46,891 bases of DNA, taken from an uncultured bacterium (lineage in GTDB: Bacteria > Verrucomicrobiota > Kiritimatiellia > RFP12 > UBA1067). The position numbers and the translations under genes were made by a program. The notes beneath the pieces are model-generated. The model was not told where the DNA came from. It made no database searches and saw nothing but the letters and a program-made list of their open reading frames with translations. Positions 34,163 through 43,257 of this stretch are shown here, piece after piece. Position 1 is the stretch's first letter, and every line of letters starts with the position of its first letter. The stretch lies in assembly GCA_902769585.1 (NCBI GenBank), contig CACXPT010000031.1, positions 1 through 46,891 of the forward strand, given 5' to 3'.

Positions 34163-35593
34163 ATGTTTGACGTTTCACGAAGAATGTTCCTGGCTGGCGC
34201 GGCAGCGAGCAGCTCACGACTTCTGTTGGGAGGGGCGCGCTCCTGCGCGACCGCCGCGGACGCGCAGGAGCGCGTCCCTCCCCACCTGGCCCTCGGCGTC
34301 TTGAGCGACATCCACATCTACGACGAGAAGCAGGTGCCGGTGTTCGAGCGCGCGCTCGAGTTCTTCCGCGACCGCAAGGCCGACGGCGTGATCATCGCGG
34401 GCGACATGGCGGACCGCGGGCTCGTGGACCAGCTGGAACTCGTGGGGAAGGCGTGGTTCAAGGTTTTCCCCGAGAACCGGCGCCCCGACGGCCAGCCGAT
34501 CGAGAAGCTGTTCGTCTACGGCAACCACGACGTGCAGGGACACGGCTACGGCGACACGCCGAAGACGTTGGCCGAGAAGTATCCCGACGAGGCGACGCGC
34601 GCGGCGCACCGCATCGTCACCGACCGCAAGGCCGTGTGGGAGCGCGTGTTCAAGGAACCGTGGACGGGCGTGTACGCGAAGCAGGTGAAGGGCTACACGT
34701 TCATCGGCTCGCACTGGGGCTACGAGAAGGAGCTGGAGGCGTTCCTGAAGGCGAACGAGTACAAGCTGGGGTTGAAGGGCAAGAAGCCCTTCTTCTACGC
34801 GCAGCACCCGCATCCCGGCGACACGGTGCAGGGCCCGTGGGCGTGGGGGCACGACAAGGGCGTCGCCACGCGCGCGCTTTCCGCCTATCCGAACGCCGTG
34901 GCGTTCTCCGGCCACTCGCACTATTCGCTCACGGACGAGCGTTGCGTCTGGCAGGGGGCGTTCACGTCCATCGGCACCTCCTCGCTCTCCTACATCTTCG
35001 CGCAGTACTGGCGCGAGAACGGCGAGAATCACGACAACGTTCTCATGCAGATGCCGCTCCTGCCCGAACACCTCGGAAAGCAGGGGATGCTCGTGTCGGT
35101 GTACGACGACAAGCTCGTGATTGAGCGGCGCGAGTTCCTCGGCGGCGAGAAGGTCGGACCCGACTGGCACGTGCCGCTGACCGGCCCGCGGGAGTTCGCG
35201 TTCGACGTGCGCGGGGCGAAGATGGTCGCGCCTGAGTTCGCCGCCGACGCGTCCGTGACCGTAACCCGCGCCATGGGCAAGGACCGTCGCGGCACGGCGA
35301 CGGACCAGGTGACGGTGCATTTCCCGGCGGCGAAGCCCTCGGCGACGTCGCGCGTGTACGACTACGAGGTGCAGGCGTTCGCGTACCACGAGGACGTCGA
35401 CTACCCCGTCGCGTCAAAGCGCGTCCTTTCCGAGAGCTTCCATCTGCCGCCTACGCGCGAGGCGACGAAGGGGACGTGCGTGTTCGCCGTTTCCGAATTG
35501 CCGAAGGGAAAGACGGTGCGCTTTGTCGTGCGCCCGACTGAATGTTATGGACACAAAGGGCGTCCGATCATGTCGGCACCTGTGGAGGTTTAG
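34163..35593 (+). CDS. Tat-exported metallophosphoesterase
   Basis: 476-residue calcineurin-like phosphoesterase. [12 protein letters not shown] at residues 5-16 is a twin-arginine signal. The catalytic core shows [10 protein letters not shown] (DxH), [10 protein letters not shown] (GDxxD), VYGNHD (GNHD) and a later FSGHSHYS (GHxH), so the two-metal site is complete. A C-terminal beta-rich domain of about 150 residues follows. The DNA right behind the signal peptide is a complete twin-hairpin palindromic element (34228-34282), translated [18 protein letters not shown], which therefore forms the mature N terminus or linker. ATG 34163 is set by the Tat motif. It precedes a secreted barrel protein by 4 bp. 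Substrate unknown. Confidence 0.85.
   Translation: MFDVSRRMFLAGAAASSSRLLLGGARSCATAADAQERVPPHLALGVLSDIHIYDEKQVPVFERALEFFRDRKADGVIIAGDMADRGLVDQLELVGKAWFKVFPENRRPDGQPIEKLFVYGNHDVQGHGYGDTPKTLAEKYPDEATRAAHRIVTDRKAVWERVFKEPWTGVYAKQVKGYTFIGSHWGYEKELEAFLKANEYKLGLKGKKPFFYAQHPHPGDTVQGPWAWGHDKGVATRALSAYPNAVAFSGHSHYSLTDERCVWQGAFTSIGTSSLSYIFAQYWRENGENHDNVLMQMPLLPEHLGKQGMLVSVYDDKLVIERREFLGGEKVGPDWHVPLTGPREFAFDVRGAKMVAPEFAADASVTVTRAMGKDRRGTATDQVTVHFPAAKPSATSRVYDYEVQAFAYHEDVDYPVASKRVLSESFHLPPTREATKGTCVFAVSELPKGKTVRFVVRPTECYGHKGRPIMSAPVEV
34228..34282. repeat. Complete twin-hairpin palindromic element (55 bp) in the metallophosphoesterase gene
   Basis: GGGAGGG, then a hairpin with loop TCCT, a short spacer, a second hairpin GGACGCGC-AGGA-GCGCGTCC, then CCCTCCC. 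The two halves are near-perfect reverse complements of each other. The element stays in frame and is translated. Confidence 0.85.
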
Positions 35594-35597
35594 TGCG

Positions 35598-37658
35598 ATG
35601 AGCCGTTGTTTCAATCGAATGGCCGCGCTTTGCGCGGTTGCGGTAGGGATTGCGGTTGCGGCGGTGGCCGACAACGGCGAGGTTCCGTTCTCGGCGATCC
35701 GTCTCAGGAAGCCGCAGACCGACAGGCCAGAGGTGTGGACGGCGACGCTTGAACAGTTCGCGAAGCACCGTGCCGGCGTGGACGAGGTCTGGTTCTCCAC
35801 CGGCATCTGCTTCCCGAAGATGGATGAGCACCGCGCGGCGGCCAAGCGTCTGGCCGCGGCGGCGGAGGATCTGCGCAAGCTCGGCATCCTGCCCTCGCTG
35901 CAGATACAGGCGACGATCGGGCATGGCGACGCCTTCATACGGTACGCCGACAACACGGGGATGACATGGCAGGGGTTCATGTCCGAGAACGGCGCAGTGG
36001 CGAAGGGGTGCAACTGTTTCCGCGCGCCGGGGTTCCTCGCCTACATGCGCGAGATGGCGTCCCTCTACGCGGCGGCGGTCAAGCCGTATGCCGTCTGGGT
36101 CGACGACGATATCCGCATCATCAAGCACGGCGGGCCAGGTTTCGGCTGCCACTGCGAATACTGCCTTGGGCAGTTCGCGAAGAAGGAGGGCAAAGAGTAT
36201 ACGCGCACGCAGCTCGTCGCGGCGATGAAGAAGGACGCCTCGCTCGCCGCACGTTGGCGCGCGTTCGCCTTCGAAGGCGAGGCCGCTCTTGTGCGCCTGA
36301 TCGGCGAGGCGGTCCATGCCGCGTCGCCCGAGACGCGGATGTGCCAGCAGCAGCCGGGCGCCTGCTTCCCGGAACACCGCCTGCTCTACGAGGCGTGCCA
36401 CGCCGCCACGGGACTTCCCATCGGGATGCGTCCCGGCGGTGGGGCATACTTCGACCACGACGCGCGCGCGCAGATCGGCAAGGCGTACTATCTCGCCCAG
36501 CAGATCGATACCATCGGACCACTTCCGTTCATCGACCGCATCTGTCCCGAAATCGAATCCTGTCCGCGGTCGTTCGCGTGCCGCACGGGACGCGGCGTGC
36601 TGCTGGAGGGACTGGAGGCGCTTTCGCAGGGCATGAACTCCCTTTCCGCGCTCGTCATCGACGCGGGGTTCGAGACGCCGGGATGGTACGGCGACGAAAT
36701 CCTCGCGTCGCTTGCGCGGAACGCCGCGATGCTGAAACGCTACGTTGCCGTCAGCACGGGCGCGGCGCGGTGCGGCTACGGCGTCTCGGGCAGTCCGGCG
36801 AGCGCGCTCCAGACCGGATCCCTTCCGCTCAAGCCTCTCGTGCCGGGTGCGCGTTCCGACCTCGCGCGGATCGTGACGATAGGCGTGGCGCAGGCGGCGG
36901 TGAACGGCGGTGCCGACGCCGTGGCGCAGTTGCTCTCGGAGGACCTCCTCATAGACGGTGGCGCGGCGTCGGTTCTGTTCAAGGCCGGGTACGGGGCGGC
37001 AATCGGTATCGCGGGATGCGAGCCGCTTGACGGCAACCTGCGCGAACGGTTCATGGACGATCCAGTCAACGCCGGGTTCAAGGCGCGCGAGACGCCCGTT
37101 TCTGGGAAGGCGTTCTTCCTGGTTCCAGCCGTCGGCGCAAAGGCCGTTTCGGGCTACTACTGCGACGCCAACGCCTCCTTCTGGCGAGAGGCGGCAACCG
37201 TGATGTTCGAGGACAAGTCCGGTACGGACGCGCAGGAGCGCGTCCCTCCCCGCCGCCGCGTCGTGTTCGGGCATGACGCCTTCACGAGCGCGCTCATGGT
37301 CGCCTCCGGCGACCGCGTGGTGCAGCTGCACCGGCTCGCGGACTGGGCGTCGCACGGAAAGGCGCCCGTCCTCGTCGAGACGCCGATGCGTTCCTTCGTG
37401 CAGCCGCGTGTCCGCGCGGACGGCACGCTCGCGTCGGTCGTGTTCGTCAATACATCTGTCGGCGCGACGCCTCCCGTCCGCCTCCGCCTGCGCGGTGTTG
37501 CCGCGCAGAAGGCTGTCTGGTCGTCACTCGACGCGGCCGACGTCGTGCTCGATGTCGTGCATGACGGAGCCGATGCGCTTGTCACGCTCCCCTCGGTTCC
37601 GGCCTGGTCTGGCGGATACGTGTTCTTCGAATCCGCGCAGACGGCACGCGGCAAGTGA
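35598..37658 (+). CDS. Secreted glycoside-hydrolase-like TIM-barrel protein, family not assigned
   Basis: 686 residues. MSRCFNRMAALCAVAVGIAV is a signal peptide. A barrel-like region contains VDEVWFSTGICFPKMDEHR, YAVWVDDDIRIIKHG and the Cys-rich FGCHCEYCLGQF, a combination I associate with large GH42/GH-like proteins of Lentisphaerae and Planctomycetes. The C-terminal region (after about 600) looks beta-sandwich-like. A single right arm of the palindromic element (37226-37250) is translated as TDAQERVPP. The start ATG 35598, 4 bp past the metallophosphoesterase stop, is chosen over the longer frame from 35523 that overlaps it. Enzyme activity is not demonstrated. Confidence 0.65.
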   Translation: MSRCFNRMAALCAVAVGIAVAAVADNGEVPFSAIRLRKPQTDRPEVWTATLEQFAKHRAGVDEVWFSTGICFPKMDEHRAAAKRLAAAAEDLRKLGILPSLQIQATIGHGDAFIRYADNTGMTWQGFMSENGAVAKGCNCFRAPGFLAYMREMASLYAAAVKPYAVWVDDDIRIIKHGGPGFGCHCEYCLGQFAKKEGKEYTRTQLVAAMKKDASLAARWRAFAFEGEAALVRLIGEAVHAASPETRMCQQQPGACFPEHRLLYEACHAATGLPIGMRPGGGAYFDHDARAQIGKAYYLAQQIDTIGPLPFIDRICPEIESCPRSFACRTGRGVLLEGLEALSQGMNSLSALVIDAGFETPGWYGDEILASLARNAAMLKRYVAVSTGAARCGYGVSGSPASALQTGSLPLKPLVPGARSDLARIVTIGVAQAAVNGGADAVAQLLSEDLLIDGGAASVLFKAGYGAAIGIAGCEPLDGNLRERFMDDPVNAGFKARETPVSGKAFFLVPAVGAKAVSGYYCDANASFWREAATVMFEDKSGTDAQERVPPRRRVVFGHDAFTSALMVASGDRVVQLHRLADWASHGKAPVLVETPMRSFVQPRVRADGTLASVVFVNTSVGATPPVRLRLRGVAAQKAVWSSLDAADVVLDVVHDGADALVTLPSVPAWSGGYVFFESAQTARGK
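37226..37250. repeat. Right arm of the palindromic element in the TIM-barrel gene
   Basis: Hairpin GGACGCGC-AGGA-GCGCGTCC followed by CTCCC. Identical to the right arms at 34258 and 46206, in the same reading frame. Confidence 0.75.
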
Positions 37659-39023
37659 CTAGGCGAAGTCTTTCATCGAGAACGCGCCGCGCGCGGGCGC
37701 CTGCAGGAACACATTTGCCTCAGGGCAGTTGGTGAAACGCCCCGCCGCCGGGTCGAAGCGTAACTCGCGGTTGGGGAATCGAAGTCCGATCGCACCCACC
37801 AGTAGCGCCTGCGTGAACGGTGCCGCGTATGCCATCTTGCTGCCGCACGCCTGCGGGTCGCCCGCCTTCGCGGCGTCCACGAATTCCTTGAAGTGGCTAT
37901 GGAAGGAGAGGCCCTTCAGCGCATCCGCACCGGCGCGCTGCATAGCCTTTGTCTCAGCGTTCCACTCGTGGTCGGCGGCGATCACGAGCGGGTTACCGCC
38001 GCTCCACACCACGCCGTTGAAGGCGCCCTTCGTGCCTACGAACATGAGGCCGTTGTCGCCAAACGCGTACTTCGGATGGACACCTGCGGGAAGGGGAGGT
38101 GTCTGGCTGTCGTTCATCCACGTGAACTTGACGGCGCGCGGACACTTGGGCGTGGGCGCGAACGTCATCTCGATCTTCGCGCGTCCAGGGAACGCCGCCA
38201 CCACCGGCTCGTCGCAGATGCCCTTCACCGACACGGGCGCGCCCCAGCCGAACGCCTCGAACGCCGGGTCGGCGTTGTGGATCGCCATGTCGCCGATCGC
38301 GCCCGTGCCGTAGTCCCACCAGCCGCGCCACACGCGCGGCGCGATTAGCGGCGAGCAGGGATGCGTGGGGCCCGGCCCCAGCCACACGTCCCACGACTCG
38401 GCCGTGAAGCCGCGGTCGAACGCGCCCGTCTTCGGATACTCCTTTGGTGCCGGTCGCCAGAAGCGGCCCGGACGGTCCGTCCAGCAGACGACCTCCGTCA
38501 CCTCACCGATGATCCCCGTCTCCGCGAGGATGCGGTACGCCTTCCCGCGCGGGTGGTGCTGGTTGCCCATCTGCGCCACCACGCCCGTGCGCGCCTGCTC
38601 GGCCATCAGCATGCGACACTCCTCGTAGGAATGCGCGAGCGGCTTCTGGATGTAGACGTGCTTGCTGAGGCGCATCGCGTGCAGGCCCACGATCGCGTGC
38701 GTGTGGTCTGGCGTGCATACCGCAACCGCGTCGAAGTCCTTGTGGTGCTTGAAGAGCTCGCGCCAGTCCATGTACGTGGGGATGCCGGGATGCCGCTTCG
38801 CCTGCGCGGCGAGCGCGTTCGCGTTCACGTCGCAGAGCGCCGCCACCGTCGCGCCCGCCTTGCACAGCAGGTCGCACGTGGGCGCGCCGATGCCGCCAGC
38901 GCCCACCATCGCGAGACGTAGCTGCTTGGCAGGCAGGTCTTGGCCGTACAGCGTGCGTGCGGGAATGAAGAAGGCACCGGCTGCCGTCGTGCCGAGAAAT
39001 GTCCGTCTTGTCGTCTTGGTCAT
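37659..39023 (-). CDS. Gfo/Idh/MocA family oxidoreductase with Tat signal
   Basis: 454 residues. TTRRTFLGTTAAGAFF is a twin-arginine signal. The mature part opens with the Rossmann motif RLAMVGAGGIGAPTC, and EKP is represented by YIQKPLAHSYEE, the catalytic Lys motif of the family. AQMGNQHHPRGK and WDYGTGAIGDMAIHN are typical of the secreted Gfo/Idh/MocA proteins common in PVC bacteria. NAD(P)-dependent sugar or cyclitol oxidation or epimerisation is expected, outside the cytoplasm. ATG 39023 has AGGAG before it. Last gene of the minus-strand operon; its stop abuts that of the barrel gene. Confidence 0.9.
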   Translation of the reverse strand: MTKTTRRTFLGTTAAGAFFIPARTLYGQDLPAKQLRLAMVGAGGIGAPTCDLLCKAGATVAALCDVNANALAAQAKRHPGIPTYMDWRELFKHHKDFDAVAVCTPDHTHAIVGLHAMRLSKHVYIQKPLAHSYEECRMLMAEQARTGVVAQMGNQHHPRGKAYRILAETGIIGEVTEVVCWTDRPGRFWRPAPKEYPKTGAFDRGFTAESWDVWLGPGPTHPCSPLIAPRVWRGWWDYGTGAIGDMAIHNADPAFEAFGWGAPVSVKGICDEPVVAAFPGRAKIEMTFAPTPKCPRAVKFTWMNDSQTPPLPAGVHPKYAFGDNGLMFVGTKGAFNGVVWSGGNPLVIAADHEWNAETKAMQRAGADALKGLSFHSHFKEFVDAAKAGDPQACGSKMAYAAPFTQALLVGAIGLRFPNRELRFDPAAGRFTNCPEANVFLQAPARGAFSMKDFA

Positions 39024-39051
39024 ATCTGCTCCTGTAATAGGTTCTTCATGG

Positions 39052-41040
39052 TCATTCGGGCCGCAGGGCCTCGAGGGCGTGGGGTTGAAGCGTGACGGCG
39101 CGGCCGACGAAGCCGTCGTTCGCGAGCGTTATGGTTTGCTTGGCATCCGAGATGTTGGCGAGGAAGAGCCGCGTCTCCGTGTCGGCGGAATTGCGCCAGA
39201 GATTGCCGATCACGGCCGGCGCGTCGAACTCCTGGGGCTTGCCACGGTTCACCCAGCGGGGACGCCATTTGATCGGCACGCGGGCGGGCGGAGCGGCGAA
39301 ACGCGCCTCGTCGAGCAGCGTGCCGTATGCGAGGAAATCCTTGTATCTCATCCGCAGACGGCAGAGCGCGCCCACGATCTCGCGTTTGGCGGCCATTCCG
39401 GGAGCGGTGAGGAACGACGGCGAAAACCAACCCAGCTCCACGCCCCAGAGCGCCTCGCGCGTCTGGAGATAGCGCCACGAAATTTCGTCGTCCAGTCCGT
39501 GCTGCGGCGAACAGAAGTACGTAGTGTAGCCGGAGTAGACCGCCGGGTAGAAGGGGACGTCCTCGGCACGGCGCATCGTCACGATCAGGTAACCGTCAAT
39601 GTTATCCATCCACGGTTCGGCGCTGCCCTCGGTTGTGAGGAACGCGCCGTTCGCGAATGTGGTAGCGTGTGCCTGGGCGAGCAGCTTGCGGTAGCCGTCG
39701 AACCAGTACGTGCCGCCGCCGAGCGTGTGGCCGTGCGCGGGATTGAAGCAGAGTTTGGGCGCGGCCGCGCCGATCTGGTCCATGAACATGGCCGGCGCAC
39801 CGACTTCGGGTCCCGTGATGCGGCGCGCGAGTTCGTTCATGACGTCCTGCCATTCGCGCGTGTACGGACACATCACGCCCTGCGCGCGCTTGTTGCCGTA
39901 GCGCTCGATGTAGGGCGTGCCGTCATCCTGCACGGTGGCGTACGGCTGTGCGAAGCGCCAGCCCATCGTGCCGGCGTCCCAGAGGCGTCCGTTCGTGTAG
40001 ATCATCGGGAACTGCCCCATCGCGCGGCAGGCCGCGACGGCGTTCGAGACGCCCGGCACGGTGGGGAAGTACTCTGGGTAGTTCACGTCGTGTCCCGGCA
40101 GGTTCCAGCGATGCCAGTGAAGACCCGTCGCGAAATCGGGATAGACTTTCTTCGCAGTGATGAGCGTGTTAGTGGCGACGGTCGAGTCGCCGTGGATGTT
40201 GATCCAGAGCGGTGTCTCGCTCATCGTCTTCGGGTAGTCGGCGCGGCGGCAGATCGGCCCCTTCGCGGTCCAGGGCTGTTGCAGCGCGAACTTCCGGTAC
40301 AGCTTCGCCGCCTGCCACCAGTCGCCCTTGTAGCACGCCACGCACACGGGATAGCCGGGGCTTCCGGCGGCGCGCCCCAGATAGCCCATGTTCTCGACGG
40401 GCGTGTAGAAGGAGACGTTCTGCTCGCCCTTGACGTCGAAGTACTTGGTATGACCTTCCCCGTCGTGCGCGGCCACGTACAGTCCGGCGTCGCCGAGGTT
40501 GAACGCGCTCACCATCGGCGAATAGCCCATGTAGCCGACCATGCGCGGATCGGGGATCTTCTTCGAGTCACGCTTGCGGATAAGGTACGCGCCGAAGTTG
40601 ACGGACGGCATCATCATGTCGCCCGCTCCGTCGTCGGTCACGCGCTTCAGCACGGGATACTTCGTGCGCGTGAGGGCGAATACGCCACCCATGCCCGGCT
40701 CGAGCTCCACCGTGGCGCGCACGTCCACCGCGCCCGGCTCATCGGGGAGGTCGATTCCCTCGAAGACGAACGTCGTGCGGTTGCCGTCGCGCTCGATGCG
40801 GCGCTTCGCGGGCGAACGGTTCGACACCTCCTTGCACTCCACGCGCTTTCCGTCCTTCTCCTTGGCGAAGAACACCTGCCAGAGGTCGATCTCGCGCGTC
40901 GTGTCGCGCAGGAAGGTCACGCCCCAGCCGCGCGAGGCGTCGGCGAAGAGAATGCGCATCGCGTCGTTCTCCAGCACGGGCGCCGCCATCGCGGAAAGCA
41001 CGCCGACCATTGATACCAGAATGACGATTTTGTTTTTCAC
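39052..41040 (-). CDS. Secreted glycoside-hydrolase-like protein (probably DUF6259)
   Basis: 662 residues starting at GTG 41040 with AGGAG eight bases upstream. MKNKIVILVSMVGVLSAMAA is the signal peptide. A beta-sandwich N-terminal domain (to about residue 200) precedes a barrel: GDWWQAAKLYRKFAL, LHWHRWNLPGHDVNYPEYFP, PMIYTNGRLWD, FMDQIGAAAPKLCFN and FLTTEGSAEPWMDNIDGYL have the Asp/Glu placements of a retaining hydrolase. A C-terminal beta domain ends it. Family assignment is from memory of this layout. The longer frame to 41175 runs through repeat DNA. Middle gene of the operon with the DUF5696-like gene and the Gfo/Idh/MocA gene. Confidence 0.65.
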   Translation of the reverse strand: MKNKIVILVSMVGVLSAMAAPVLENDAMRILFADASRGWGVTFLRDTTREIDLWQVFFAKEKDGKRVECKEVSNRSPAKRRIERDGNRTTFVFEGIDLPDEPGAVDVRATVELEPGMGGVFALTRTKYPVLKRVTDDGAGDMMMPSVNFGAYLIRKRDSKKIPDPRMVGYMGYSPMVSAFNLGDAGLYVAAHDGEGHTKYFDVKGEQNVSFYTPVENMGYLGRAAGSPGYPVCVACYKGDWWQAAKLYRKFALQQPWTAKGPICRRADYPKTMSETPLWINIHGDSTVATNTLITAKKVYPDFATGLHWHRWNLPGHDVNYPEYFPTVPGVSNAVAACRAMGQFPMIYTNGRLWDAGTMGWRFAQPYATVQDDGTPYIERYGNKRAQGVMCPYTREWQDVMNELARRITGPEVGAPAMFMDQIGAAAPKLCFNPAHGHTLGGGTYWFDGYRKLLAQAHATTFANGAFLTTEGSAEPWMDNIDGYLIVTMRRAEDVPFYPAVYSGYTTYFCSPQHGLDDEISWRYLQTREALWGVELGWFSPSFLTAPGMAAKREIVGALCRLRMRYKDFLAYGTLLDEARFAAPPARVPIKWRPRWVNRGKPQEFDAPAVIGNLWRNSADTETRLFLANISDAKQTITLANDGFVGRAVTLQPHALEALRPE

Positions 41041-41076
41041 GGATAATCTCCTAGATTTGCCTGTAACTTGACCAAG

Positions 41077-41175
41077 TGTTGCCAATATCCAATGTTGCCA
41101 TTCCCAATGTTCAATTCCCATTGGCAATTGGCAACATTGAAACTGGCAACATTTCCACATTGGCAACATTCTCAA
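41077..41175. repeat. TGGCAACATT / TGTTGCCA repeat cluster across a gene end
   Basis: Several copies of AATGTTGCCA and its complement TGGCAACATT, spaced by A/T-rich words such as CCAATGTTCAATTCCC. It fills the gap between two minus-strand genes and supplies the last 16 or so codons and the stop of the DUF5696-like gene. Confidence 0.75.
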
Positions 41176-42997
41176 CCGTGTGAAGCGAGGGCGGGATGAC
41201 GACGTAGTCGAGGGACGGCACCTGCACGCCGTCCACCGTGCGCGGCGCGTCGTTGTAGTTGCCCACGAGGCGCGAGCCGTCGGAGTACGTGACGCGGAAC
41301 AGGCCGTCCCCGAGATCCTCGTGGCGGTCCATGAAGCGGAACTGCAGCGCGCGGCGGCGGTTGTAGTCGTCGCAGCCTTCCTTGATCCAGAGGGCGGACT
41401 GCCTGAGCTTTTCCTCCGTTGTCAGCTCGAGGTCGATCGTCCCCATGCTCGGCGCGCGTCCCGTCACGAACACCGAATGGACGTAGTACGTGGGGCGGCC
41501 CCCGAACTCGGCGAGCTTCAGGAGCGACCGGCGGTCGGGGTTAGCCGTGCAGTTGATCATCGTGCGGAAGGGCGTGGAGAGGACGATGCCGTGGTAGACG
41601 AGCTGCCAGAAGGGCACGTAGGCGTCGTCGAGCTTGCACTTGGGCGGGTCGAACGGCTTGCACCACTGGATCGTCAGCGCGGAGTCGATGGACCCGACGC
41701 AGAAGTCGTACGCGCCCTCGGACGCGCTGCCGCCGAACACGGAGCGCACCTCGTCGAGGATGTTGCACTCCCACGTCGCGCGCTGGCCGTTGTTGAGACG
41801 GTGGCGGGGGTCGGGGCAGGGGAAGATCGGACGCGCCGTGACGACGTCCAGGTAGAAGAGCCCCTTGAAGCCCAGCGTCGCCATCTCCGCGCACTGCTTG
41901 GGGCAGAAGCGCTCGTAGGCGCGCTGCGGGCACATCGTGAAGAGCCGTCCGCCTCCGTATGTGGTCTTGCCGCGCCGGAGCGTTCCGTCGGGGTTCTTCT
42001 CCACCACGAACTCGGAGTCGAAGGTGTCGGCGATCATGTAGCAGTCACGGAACGACGAGTGCCCCGCGATCTGGTAGCCGAGGTCCTGGACGTGCTTAAC
42101 GCAGGCCTTGAGCCGCTCCTCGCCGCCAAGGGTCGGTTCGACCGGGAAGATCTGCGGGTAGCGTCCGTCGTGTCCGCCGACGTTCCAGCCCACGAGGCAG
42201 AACTCCGCGCCGTCCACGCCGACTTCCCGGCAGACGTCCGCGAAATGCGCCATGCGGTCGAAGGTGACGACCGGCTTCACGGGCGGCTCGTTGCGCGTGA
42301 CCTGCTCGGGGACCGGGCTCGGCACGGGCTTCCACGCCATGCGTACGCGCACCTCGGGGTGGCGGACGGCGTAGTCGAGCAGCGGCTGCTCCTTGACGCG
42401 CTCCGTGATCGGACGGCACGCGCCGCGTTCGAGCTGGTAGGCTCGGTAGGCGCGCGCGATGCCGGAATAGTCGGCGTCCGGGCCGGAGAGGAAACGAAAC
42501 TCGATGGAGATGTCCTCGTACAGGTCGTCCATGTACTTGTCGAAGAGGGCGCGCATCCTGTAGACGCCGTCCTGGACCGTCACCTCCGCCGACAGCGAAT
42601 ACGGCATGCCCGTGGCGATCGCGCAGAACGCCCCGCGCGGCGTGGCCATGCCGAAGCACGGCATGAACATGCCCCAGCTCTCGTACGCCCGGCCCTCCGT
42701 GCGCGTGAAACGTCCCATGCGGTTGTTCGGGAACACCCAGCATCCGTCCTCGCCCGAACGGGCCTCGGCGAAGTCGGGCCAGATCGCGATCCGCTTGACG
42801 TTCGCGGGGACCTTGGCGCGCGGCCAGCGGAAGACGGCACGGGAATCCTTGATCTCCAGCGCCACCTCCTCGGTCGTGACGGCGCCGTCGGCGCATGTCG
42901 TCTCCACGGTCACCTTCGCCGCATGCAAGGTCGGCGGCACGGCGGCGACCGCGGCACACGCCATTCCCAAGAGGTAGAATACAGTTGCTCTTTTCAT
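41111..42997 (-). CDS. Secreted glycoside-hydrolase-like protein (probably DUF5696)
   Basis: 628 residues. MKRATVFYLLGMACAAVAAVPP is a signal peptide; AAGGAGC precedes ATG 42997. An N-terminal beta domain contains WVFPNNRMGRF. The barrel carries DYSGIARAYRAYQLERG, CREVGVDGAEFCLVGWNVGG, GYQIAGHSSFRD and KGLFYLDVVTARP, with Asp/Glu at strand ends. The tail past SLDYVVIPPSLHT is repeat-encoded (ENVANVEMLPVSMLPIANGN), so the ancestral C terminus was probably different. First gene of the operon, with promoter and candidate operator at 43024-43053. The family name is my best guess; activity is inferred. Confidence 0.62.
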   Translation of the reverse strand: MKRATVFYLLGMACAAVAAVPPTLHAAKVTVETTCADGAVTTEEVALEIKDSRAVFRWPRAKVPANVKRIAIWPDFAEARSGEDGCWVFPNNRMGRFTRTEGRAYESWGMFMPCFGMATPRGAFCAIATGMPYSLSAEVTVQDGVYRMRALFDKYMDDLYEDISIEFRFLSGPDADYSGIARAYRAYQLERGACRPITERVKEQPLLDYAVRHPEVRVRMAWKPVPSPVPEQVTRNEPPVKPVVTFDRMAHFADVCREVGVDGAEFCLVGWNVGGHDGRYPQIFPVEPTLGGEERLKACVKHVQDLGYQIAGHSSFRDCYMIADTFDSEFVVEKNPDGTLRRGKTTYGGGRLFTMCPQRAYERFCPKQCAEMATLGFKGLFYLDVVTARPIFPCPDPRHRLNNGQRATWECNILDEVRSVFGGSASEGAYDFCVGSIDSALTIQWCKPFDPPKCKLDDAYVPFWQLVYHGIVLSTPFRTMINCTANPDRRSLLKLAEFGGRPTYYVHSVFVTGRAPSMGTIDLELTTEEKLRQSALWIKEGCDDYNRRRALQFRFMDRHEDLGDGLFRVTYSDGSRLVGNYNDAPRTVDGVQVPSLDYVVIPPSLHTVENVANVEMLPVSMLPIANGN

Positions 42998-43023
42998 GTT
43001 TGCTCCTTGAAAGGGATACACAA

Positions 43024-43053
43024 AATTGTATATCACAATTCTGTGTATTGCAA
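43024..43053 (-). promoter_or_regulatory. Promoter with overlapping palindromic operator for the hydrolase operon
   Basis: Minus strand: TTGCAA (43053-43048), 17-bp spacer, TACAAT (43030-43025). The -10 lies inside the inverted repeat AATTGT-N5-ACAATT (43024-43040). A dyad placed on the -10 is a common repressor site, consistent with substrate-inducible expression. No regulator gene is adjacent. Confidence 0.6.
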
Positions 43054-43092
43054 GTGGAATCACCACCTGAAAACGCGCACCGCAGTGATGCC

Positions 43093-43178
43093 GCCGCCTA
43101 GAAGGCGGCTTTCCCAGTTAGGGGCCTTTGACTGGGAACGCCGCCATCTTGGCGGCGCTTTGGAAAGGTCTAGGCCCC
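43093..43178. other. Compact cluster of paired inverted repeats (structured element)
   Basis: GCCGCC-TAGAA-GGCGGC (43093-43109), CCCAGT...ACTGGG (43113-43136) and GCCGCC-ATCTT-GGCGGC (43140-43156) follow one another. CTTTCC (43109) can pair with GGAAAG (43162) and GGGGCC (43121) with GGCCCC (43173), which would interleave as a pseudoknot. No coding function is recognised. The segment from here to 43257 holds no gene I can support. Confidence 0.5.
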
Positions 43179-43257
43179 GTCATTGGTTCGCGTTCTGGGT
43201 ATGGGGCAATGCCTCAGCTATAAACCTCCTGTGTCAAAAAGCTGACGGCTAAAGGGT

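Noticed and set aside
31954..34317. 787-residue antisense frame over pnp
   Set aside because: Shadow of pnp: high GC keeps the opposite strand open; no domain is recognisable.
41180..43252. 690-residue plus-strand frame opposite the DUF5696-like gene
   Set aside because: Antisense shadow; the minus strand has signal peptide, ribosome site and promoter.
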